A stretch of 31,771 bases of DNA, taken from NCBI GenBank assembly GCA_046484845.1, contig JAWOIB010000169.1, positions 1 through 31,771 on the forward strand, in the 5' to 3' direction. Made by a program: the position numbers and the translations under genes. Source of the DNA: DSBX01 sp046484845 (GTDB lineage Bacteria > Hydrothermota > Tepidihabitantia > Tepidihabitantales > Tepidihabitantaceae). A model generated the notes under the pieces. The model saw nothing but the letters and a program-made list of their open reading frames with translations. It did not search any database and was not told where the DNA came from. This document shows positions 1-5,561 of the stretch, piece after piece (positions within the stretch are counted from its first letter, which is position 1; each line of letters begins with the position of its first letter).

Positions 1-36
1 GTCAGAGGCCTAGGTGCGGGTTGCCGACAAACAAGA

Positions 37-80
37 GTGTTACCCATGTCGTGACAATAATGTGTTACCCATGTCCTGAC
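37..80. repeat. Tandem 19-bp IS-end-like repeats
   Basis: Two direct copies of a 19-bp sequence with the core GTGTTACCCATGTC lie at 37-55 and 62-80. They differ at one base and are offset by 25 bp. Repeated TGTTACC-ATGTC-type boxes are typical of the ends of some DDE transposon families, where the transposase binds; I recall this from general IS knowledge and could not search. No transposase gene lies in the window, so this would be a remnant end, or the edge of an element lying to the left. Confidence 0.5.
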
Positions 81-92
81 TTTGACATTCGA

Positions 93-317
93 CCCCCACC
101 CCCAGCTGCGTTCCCGGAGTCGCTCCCGGAGCCGCCCCCGGGGCGGCCCCGGGAACCGCTGCCCCAGCGGCCCCGGAACCGCTACCCCAGCCGCCCCCGG
201 GGCGGCTACACCGGCGGTCCCCGGAGCCACCCCGGTAACCGTCCCCGGAGCGGTCCCGGGAGCCATCCCCGGGGCGGCCCCCGGGGCCGCCGGGGGGGAC
301 CACTCCGGGGGTGGGGG
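93..317. repeat. Inverted C/G-run pair flanking the 12-bp array
   Basis: CCCCCACCCCC at 93-103 is the exact reverse complement of GGGGGTGGGGG at 307-317, and the pair brackets the repeat array at 113-292. Further out, TTACCCATGT at 65-74 faces ACATGGGATAA at 333-343, an inverted match with one inserted base. The whole block of about 280 bp is therefore roughly symmetrical, as in a small non-autonomous (MITE-like) element. The right arm also holds four G tracts (292-298, 307-311, 313-317, 319-323), so a G-quadruplex is possible. Confidence 0.5.
113..292. repeat. Degenerate 12-bp tandem repeat array (15 units)
   Basis: Fifteen head-to-tail units keep a strict 12-bp phase, with a consensus close to CCGGRGCSGYCC. 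Units differ at several positions, so the array is old or under weak constraint. Because 12 is a multiple of 3, reading frames stay open through it and give Pro/Gly/Ala- or Arg-rich translations. I treat these as artefacts: no ribosome-binding site or recognisable domain accompanies them. Confidence 0.75.
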
Positions 318-385
318 AGGGGGCAAATTCGAACATGGGATAAGCGTCGCTTTCCCGGCAGGTTGGCGGGATTTGGATTCTTGGC

Positions 386-409
386 GGAGTTGAGTTTAAA
401 CTCAACTCC
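386..409. repeat. 24-bp perfect palindrome
   Basis: The half-site GGAGTTGAGTTT at 386-397 is followed at once by its exact reverse complement at 398-409, with no spacer. This could be a dimeric regulator operator, a recombination site or a cruciform. It is not next to a recognisable promoter; the nearest is more than 230 bp downstream. The rest of 410-647 holds no gene I can support. Confidence 0.85.
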
Positions 410-647
410 ATCGGCCGAAATTCAGGCCAGATGCCGGGAGGTGGCGGGGTCTTCACAGGGTCTCCGGCGGCGGCGTCTGGGCGTCATTTCGTCAGGTGCC
501 CGGCAGATGACGTTGAGCCGTCTCCCGTCGGCCTCTGTGAGGACCGGATATCCGGGAGATATCTGCCGCGTCCTGGCCGCCGGGAGGCCGGCACTTCCGC
601 CCTGCAGTTGACGGTGTCCCTCTGCTTCAACCGGGCGGAGCGTGAGG

Positions 648-675
648 TTGACACCTGAGGGTTGGGTTCTAGAAT
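648..675 (+). promoter_or_regulatory. Promoter of the cobO-meaB-mutase operon
   Basis: TTGACA (648-653) and TAGAAT (670-675) are separated by 16 bp. The -10 box ends 6 nt before the GTG start of cobO, so transcription should begin at about that codon and give a leaderless mRNA. No leader remains for a cobalamin riboswitch. Confidence 0.85.
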
Positions 676-681
676 GGGCCA

Positions 682-1191
682 GTGTTCCAGGTGTACACCG
701 GCGACGGCAAAGGTAAGACGACCGCGGCTTTCGGCCTGGCCCTGAGGGCGGCGGGGCACGGCTGGCCGGTGCTGATCATTCAATTCATGAAGGGTGACCC
801 CGGGTACGGCGAGGTTGTCGCGGTTCGAAGTATCCCGGGCCTGGAACTGGTGCAGACGGGTTTGCCGACCTTCGTCGAGAAGGGCAACCCGAGCCGCGAG
901 GACATGGCCGAGGCCGCCCGGGGTTTGGACCTCGCCCGGAAGGCGCTGGCTGACGGGCGGCATCGGCTCGTGATTCTCGACGAGATGAACGTTGCGGTGG
1001 ACTATGGGTTGGTCAGTGTGAAGGACGCGCTCGCGCTTGTTGATGCCTGTTCGCCCGATGTCGAGCTGGTCTTCACCGGCAGAAACGCCCGGCCCGAGGT
1101 TATTGCCCGGGCTGACCTGGTCAGTGAGGTCAGGGAGGTCCGACACCCGATGCGGCGGGGAATCGTGAACCGGGTCGGTATCGACCACTGA
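682..1191 (+). CDS. cobO: Corrinoid adenosyltransferase (CobO/BtuR family)
   Basis: This 169-residue cytoplasmic enzyme transfers the adenosyl group of ATP to the cobalt of reduced corrinoid, making adenosylcobalamin. The N-terminus carries the family's P-loop GDGKGKTT at residues 7-14, which binds ATP in the reverse orientation usual for this family; a Walker-B-like stretch ILDEMN lies near residue 100. The length is normal or slightly short for CobO/BtuR proteins. The GTG start is supported by the promoter ending 6 nt upstream. It is the first gene of the B12-dependent mutase operon, and its TGA is directly followed by the meaB ATG. The position implies that it supplies or repairs the AdoCbl cofactor for the mutase downstream. 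Confidence 0.93.
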   Translation: MFQVYTGDGKGKTTAAFGLALRAAGHGWPVLIIQFMKGDPGYGEVVAVRSIPGLELVQTGLPTFVEKGNPSREDMAEAARGLDLARKALADGRHRLVILDEMNVAVDYGLVSVKDALALVDACSPDVELVFTGRNARPEVIARADLVSEVREVRHPMRRGIVNRVGIDH

Positions 1192-2175
1192 ATGAAGGCG
1201 AGGGGGGAAGCGCTGACCGGGTTGCTCTCGGCATTCCGGCAGGGTGACCGTCGGGCGTGTGCCCGTCTGATATCGCTGGTTGAGAATGAGGGCGATGAAG
1301 CACCCGGGGTGCTGGATGAGCTTTACCGGGAGCAGGGTCGTGCCTGGCGCATCGGTATCACCGGGCCGCCGGGCGCAGGTAAGAGTACGCTCGTCGAGAG
1401 ACTCACGCAGGAGTTGAGACGTTCCGGGCGTACCGTCGGCATCGTTGCAGTGGACCCGACGTCACCTTTCTCGGGCGGGGCGATTCTCGGCGACAGGGTG
1501 AGGATGCCGTCGTTGTTCAACGACCCGGGCGTGTTCATACGTTCGATGGCCAGCCGGGGCGGCCTGGGCGGTCTCGCGCACAGGACGAGGGAGGTCTGTG
1601 ACGTCCTCGATGCCTTCGGCAGGGACGTGATCATCATCGAGACGGTCGGGGTCGGGCAGATCGAGTTGGACGTGGCGTCGGCGGCCCATACGACGGTGGT
1701 CGTGCTTGTACCGGAATCAGGGGACTCAATCCAGGTCATGAAGGCCGGCCTGATGGAGATTGGTGAGCTGTTTTGCATCAACAAGGCTGACCGCCAGGGT
1801 GCGGAGCGCCTGGTGGTCGAGGTGCAGTCGATGCTCAGCCTCCGCCAACGGTCTGAAGGCTGGGAGCCGCCGGTTGTCGAAACGGTGGCGACGACCGGGC
1901 TGGGCATCAGCGAACTGCTGGGTCGTCTTGAAGCCCACTGGGCCTTTTTCACTTCTGCCGGACGAGACCTTGCGTACCGAAAGCAGAAGGTTCGCATGGA
2001 AATAGTTGAGCTGGTTGAAGACCGGTTGCGCAGGGATGTCTGGCGACGACCGGGAATGGCAGACCAGCTCGAGCACGAGATCAACGCGGTGCTGGCCGGA
2101 GCGGAAACGCCCTACGGGGTGGTCGGGCGCATGCTGAACCGCCTGGAGTCCGGCAGCCGACAGGAGAAACCATGA
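1192..2175 (+). CDS. meaB: MeaB/ArgK-type GTPase, acyl-CoA mutase chaperone
   Basis: This 327-residue G3E-family GTPase loads AdoCbl into, and protects, B12-dependent acyl-CoA mutases. It has the P-loop GPPGAGKST at residues 58-66, the family signature DPTSPFSGGAILGDR soon after, a switch region ETVGVGQ, and the guanine-specificity motif NKAD near residue 200. Length fits MeaB (about 310-340 residues). It starts immediately after the cobO stop codon without a clear Shine-Dalgarno site, so translation is probably coupled. Its own stop overlaps the mutase start in an ATGA. The old name ArgK (arginine/ornithine transport kinase) is a misnomer for this family. MeaB serves methylmalonyl-CoA mutase in well-studied cases; similar G proteins serve isobutyryl-CoA mutase. 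Confidence 0.93.
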   Translation: MKARGEALTGLLSAFRQGDRRACARLISLVENEGDEAPGVLDELYREQGRAWRIGITGPPGAGKSTLVERLTQELRRSGRTVGIVAVDPTSPFSGGAILGDRVRMPSLFNDPGVFIRSMASRGGLGGLAHRTREVCDVLDAFGRDVIIIETVGVGQIELDVASAAHTTVVVLVPESGDSIQVMKAGLMEIGELFCINKADRQGAERLVVEVQSMLSLRQRSEGWEPPVVETVATTGLGISELLGRLEAHWAFFTSAGRDLAYRKQKVRMEIVELVEDRLRRDVWRRPGMADQLEHEINAVLAGAETPYGVVGRMLNRLESGSRQEKP

Positions 2176-3824
2176 GCAAATCGGAAGAAATCGGTAAGCG
2201 TTATGCTGACTGGGAGCGCAAGCTCCCCACCGGGCCCTCCCGGGAGCGCGAGACGTTGTCGGGCGTCCCGCTGAAGCTGGTCTATTCCCCACTCGACCGC
2301 CCCGACGCTGACTACCTGCGAGACCTCGGACTACCGGGCGAGTACCCTTTCACCCGCGGCATCCACCCGGACATGTACCGGGGCCGATTCTGGACCATGC
2401 GCCAGTTCGCCGGGTTCGGCAGTGCTCGCGACACCAATGCCCGCTACAAGTTCCTGCTCGGTCACGGCGAAACGGGCTTGTCGGTCGCGTTTGACTTCCC
2501 GACGCTCTACGGGCGGGATTCGGATGACGACCGCGCCCGGGGCGAAGTCGGCAAGTGCGGCGTGGCGATATCCTCGCTCGAGGACATGGAAACCCTGTTC
2601 GATGGCATCCCGCTCGACAAGGTTTCGACCTCGATGACCATCAATGGCCCGGCGGCAGTCGTGTGGGCATTCTACATCGTGGCGGCCGAGAAGCAGGGTG
2701 TCAGCGGCGAGGTTCTGCGCGGAACGATTCAGAACGATATTCTCAAGGAGTACATCGCCCAGAAGTCATGGCTGTTCCCGCCCGAGCCTTCGATGCGGGT
2801 CATCACCGATATCATGCGCTTCGCGGCCGACCACGTTCCGAACTGGAACACGATCTCGATATCCGGCTACCACATCCGCGAAGCCGGCTCGACCGCGGCC
2901 CAGGAACTTGCTTTCACGCTCAAGGACGGCCTGACCTACGTCGAGGCCGGCATCAAGGCGGGGTTGGATGTGGACAGCTTTGCCCCCCGGCTGTCCTACT
3001 TCTTCAACTCGCATCTCGACTTTTTTGAAGAGGTGGCCAAGTTCCGGGCGGCCAGGAGAATCTGGGCGCGCGAGATGAAGGAGACCTTCAAGGCAAGGAA
3101 CCCGCGCTCCCTGCTGTTGCGCTTCCACACCCAGACCGCGGGGTGCAGCCTGACCGCCCAGCAGCCCGAGAACAACATCACCCGGACCGCCTTCCAGGCT
3201 CTGGCCGCGGTGCTGGGCGGGACGCAGAGCCTGCATACCAACTCGATGGACGAAACCTGGGCGCTCCCGACCGAACGGGCGGTGCTGATCGCTCTGCGGA
3301 CCCAGCAGGTCATCGCCGAGGAGACCGGGGTAGCGAGCGTCGCCGACCCGCTGGGAGGTTCATACTACGTCGAGACGATGACCGACGAACTCGAACGACA
3401 GGCCTACGAGTATTTCCGGAAGATCGACGCGCTGGGCGGAATGGTCCGGGCGATCGAGCACGGCTTCCCTCAGCGCGAGATCGCCGACGCAGCCTATCGC
3501 TACCAGCGACAGGTGGAGGAGGGCCGGCGGACGGTGGTGGGCGTGAACCGGTACGAGCTGGAGGGTGAGAAGTTGGAGATTCCGCTGCTCAGGATTAATC
3601 CGGAGGTCGAGCAGAGCCAGCGAGAGCGGCTGGCGGCTCTGCGCCAGCGGCGCGACAACGCCCGTGTCGAGCGAGCGCTGGCGGAGCTCAGGGCCGCCTG
3701 CGCCGGCCAGGCCAACGTGATGTCCCCGATACTCGATGCGGTCCGGGCCGACGCGACTCTGGGAGAGATCTGCCGGGCAATGAAGGACGTGTTTGGGGAG
3801 TATGTCGAGCCCCCGATGTTCTAG
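2172..3824 (+). CDS. B12-dependent acyl-CoA mutase large subunit (methylmalonyl-/isobutyryl-CoA mutase type)
   Basis: This 550-residue protein is the catalytic TIM-barrel half of a split B12 mutase and lacks the C-terminal cobalamin domain, which is the next gene. It has the family blocks RGIHPDMYRGRFWTMRQ (62-78), GTIQNDILKEY (184-194), SISGYH with catalytic His234, RFHTQTAG and GGTQSLHTNS. In methylmalonyl-CoA mutase the substrate carboxylate is held by a Tyr (89 in Propionibacterium, 110 in human) in RQYAGF and an Arg (207/228) in KEFMVR. Here these are Phe79 (RQFAGF) and Gln197 (KEYIAQ), the substitutions reported for isobutyryl-CoA mutase. Automatic annotation would call it methylmalonyl-CoA mutase. 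I infer a butyryl/isobutyryl-CoA or related non-dicarboxylic substrate, with moderate certainty. Translation couples to meaB through a 4-nt overlap. Confidence 0.93.
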   Translation: MSKSEEIGKRYADWERKLPTGPSRERETLSGVPLKLVYSPLDRPDADYLRDLGLPGEYPFTRGIHPDMYRGRFWTMRQFAGFGSARDTNARYKFLLGHGETGLSVAFDFPTLYGRDSDDDRARGEVGKCGVAISSLEDMETLFDGIPLDKVSTSMTINGPAAVVWAFYIVAAEKQGVSGEVLRGTIQNDILKEYIAQKSWLFPPEPSMRVITDIMRFAADHVPNWNTISISGYHIREAGSTAAQELAFTLKDGLTYVEAGIKAGLDVDSFAPRLSYFFNSHLDFFEEVAKFRAARRIWAREMKETFKARNPRSLLLRFHTQTAGCSLTAQQPENNITRTAFQALAAVLGGTQSLHTNSMDETWALPTERAVLIALRTQQVIAEETGVASVADPLGGSYYVETMTDELERQAYEYFRKIDALGGMVRAIEHGFPQREIADAAYRYQRQVEEGRRTVVGVNRYELEGEKLEIPLLRINPEVEQSQRERLAALRQRRDNARVERALAELRAACAGQANVMSPILDAVRADATLGEICRAMKDVFGEYVEPPMF

Positions 3825-3834
3825 GAGGATGACA

Positions 3835-4236
3835 ATGGCGAAGAAGCTCAGGATACTTGTTGCCAAGCCCGGGTTGGACGGGCACGACCGAGGCGCCAAG
3901 GTGGTGGCTCGCGGCCTGCGCGATGCCGGGTTCGAGATCATCTATACAGGTCTGCACCAGACCCCGGAGATGGTTGCCGAAGCCGCCCTCCAGGAGGATG
4001 TCGACGCCGTAGGGCTTTCGATTCTCTCGGGAGCGCACATGACCCTCTTCCCGGAGGTTTCCCGGCTGCTCAAGGAAAGGGGGGCCGGGGATATCCTGGT
4101 GTTCGGAGGCGGGATCATTCCTGATGAGGACAGGCAGGAGCTCCAGAGCGCCGGCATCGGCCGTCTGTTCGGGCCTGGTACGGAGATTCGGGAGATCGTT
4201 GAGTACCTGAAGGAACGCTTTCCGGACCGGGTGTAG
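3835..4236 (+). CDS. B12-binding small subunit of the acyl-CoA mutase
   Basis: This 133-residue cobalamin-binding Rossmann-like domain carries the base-off/His-on signature: DGHDRG at residues 15-20, with His17 as the lower axial cobalt ligand, then SILSG and GGGIIP. It pairs with the large subunit 10 nt upstream to form the split mutase. The start at 3835 is chosen because AGGAGG (3823-3828) overlaps the previous stop codon and lies 6 nt upstream. An in-frame ATG at 3829 sits directly against the Shine-Dalgarno site and is unlikely. No epimerase or acyl-CoA carboxylase gene follows, so the wider pathway cannot be read from this window. Confidence 0.93.
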   Translation: MAKKLRILVAKPGLDGHDRGAKVVARGLRDAGFEIIYTGLHQTPEMVAEAALQEDVDAVGLSILSGAHMTLFPEVSRLLKERGAGDILVFGGGIIPDEDRQELQSAGIGRLFGPGTEIREIVEYLKERFPDRV

Positions 4237-4260
4237 GAGCCGATACCAATGACCGGGTGT

Positions 4261-4288
4261 TTGACGATGCCGGGTGCTTGCCTAGAAT
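4261..4288 (+). promoter_or_regulatory. Promoter of the solute-binding protein operon
   Basis: TTGACG (4261-4266) and TAGAAT (4283-4288) are 16 bp apart. The -10 box ends 7 nt before ATG 4296, which favours that codon over ATG 4287 (inside the -10 box) and GTG 4257 (upstream of the promoter). Confidence 0.85.
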
Positions 4289-4295
4289 GAGCGCG

Positions 4296-5561
4296 ATGTT
4301 GCGAAGAGTCACCTTGTCGTGCGTTACGGCACTCAGTCTGCTGGCCGCGGTCTGCTCCAGTCGCGAGGCTTCGCCGGGCCAGGGCGGTCGCACCCGCGTC
4401 GTGTTCTGGCATGCCATGGGCGGACCACTGGGTGATGCGCTCAACACGATGATCGCCGAGTTCGAGCAGGAACACCCGGGGATAGACATCGAGCCGGTCT
4501 CAATGGGTGGGTATTCTTCGCTCTCGCAGAAGCTGATGGGGGCGGTGCAGGTCAATGCCCCGCCGAATATCGCTCAGATGTATGAATCCTGGACCACGCA
4601 GTTCCATCAGTTGGCCCGGCTAATCCTGCTTGATTCCCTGATTCAGGCCCCGGGCGGTCTGGCCGAGGGCGAACTTGCCGATTTCTACCCGGCGTTCATT
4701 GAAGGCAACTCGTGGGATGGCCGAATTGTGACCCTGCCGTTCAACAAGTCGGTGCCGGTGTTCTTCTATAACATCGAGATGCTGCGCGATGCCGGCTACG
4801 CCGAGTTTCCCCGAGACTGGTCCGACTTCCGCACGATGGTCAGGCGGTTGACGGACCGCGAGCGGGGCATCTGGGGGACCGAAATGGGCGTCAACCAATG
4901 GATGTTCGGCTGTATGCTGCGTCAGCTCGGCGGTGACTTCCTTGATGAGAACGGCCGTCCGGCATTCAACTCCAGTGCCGGGGTCATGGCTGCGCAGTTT
5001 CAGTACGACATCCTGGCCCGTGATTCATCCGCGTTGTTCGGGGCCGGTTATGACCCGCAGAACGACTTCCTTACCGGCAGCATTGCCTGTATCTGGGGAA
5101 CCTCCGTATCGTGGGCATTCATGAAGGATCAGATGACCTTTCCGGTGGGCGTTGCCCCGATCCCGAGTTGGAATGACCAACCGGAAGTGATATCCTTCGG
5201 CACGAATATCGGTCTCTTTCGCACCGGCACGCCGGCGCAGGTCGCTGCCTCCTGGGAGTTCGTCCGGTGGTTTACGGCGCCTGAGCGACAGGCTCAATGG
5301 GCGGTGTTGACATCATACGTTCCGGCCCGGCGCAGCGCGCTCGATGACCCCCGCTATCGCCGGATGATGGACGAGGTAACAGGCCTGAGGGCGGCGCTTG
5401 CCCAGCTCGAGCACATGTCCTTTGAGCCCAAGACCGAGGAATGGTTCAATGGTCGACGCCTGCTTGGCGAAGCGCTCGAAAAAATTATGCGCGGTCAGCT
5501 GGGCGCCAGGGCCGCCCTTGATGAGGCGGCGGCGCTGATAGAAAGAGAGATGAAGAAGTGA
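4296..5561 (+). CDS. Extracellular solute-binding protein, sugar type (SBP family 1, UgpB/MalE-like)
   Basis: This 421-residue exported protein resembles ABC-importer binding proteins for sugars or glycerol-3-phosphate. After a signal peptide (residues 1-20, ending LLAAVC), the mature part begins RVVFWHAMGG, followed by FEQEHPGIDIEPV and a PFNKSVPVFFYN segment, all typical of the family. Cys20 could be a lipoprotein cysteine, but the lipobox has Val at -1, which is not canonical. Start 4296 follows from the promoter. No permease or ATPase genes are adjacent; the only partner is the next gene, which overlaps by 4 nt. The ligand cannot be predicted. It may serve an importer encoded elsewhere. 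Confidence 0.88.
   Translation: MLRRVTLSCVTALSLLAAVCSSREASPGQGGRTRVVFWHAMGGPLGDALNTMIAEFEQEHPGIDIEPVSMGGYSSLSQKLMGAVQVNAPPNIAQMYESWTTQFHQLARLILLDSLIQAPGGLAEGELADFYPAFIEGNSWDGRIVTLPFNKSVPVFFYNIEMLRDAGYAEFPRDWSDFRTMVRRLTDRERGIWGTEMGVNQWMFGCMLRQLGGDFLDENGRPAFNSSAGVMAAQFQYDILARDSSALFGAGYDPQNDFLTGSIACIWGTSVSWAFMKDQMTFPVGVAPIPSWNDQPEVISFGTNIGLFRTGTPAQVAASWEFVRWFTAPERQAQWAVLTSYVPARRSALDDPRYRRMMDEVTGLRAALAQLEHMSFEPKTEEWFNGRRLLGEALEKIMRGQLGARAALDEAAALIEREMKK

Noticed and set aside
21..658. Several Pro/Gly/Arg-rich ORFs on both strands
   Set aside because: They arise from the 12-bp repeat array, whose period keeps all frames open. They have no Shine-Dalgarno site, promoter or recognisable domain.
420..681. 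Cobalamin riboswitch upstream of cobO
   Set aside because: No B12-box consensus was found, and the promoter at 648-675 places the transcript start at the cobO codon, leaving no leader.
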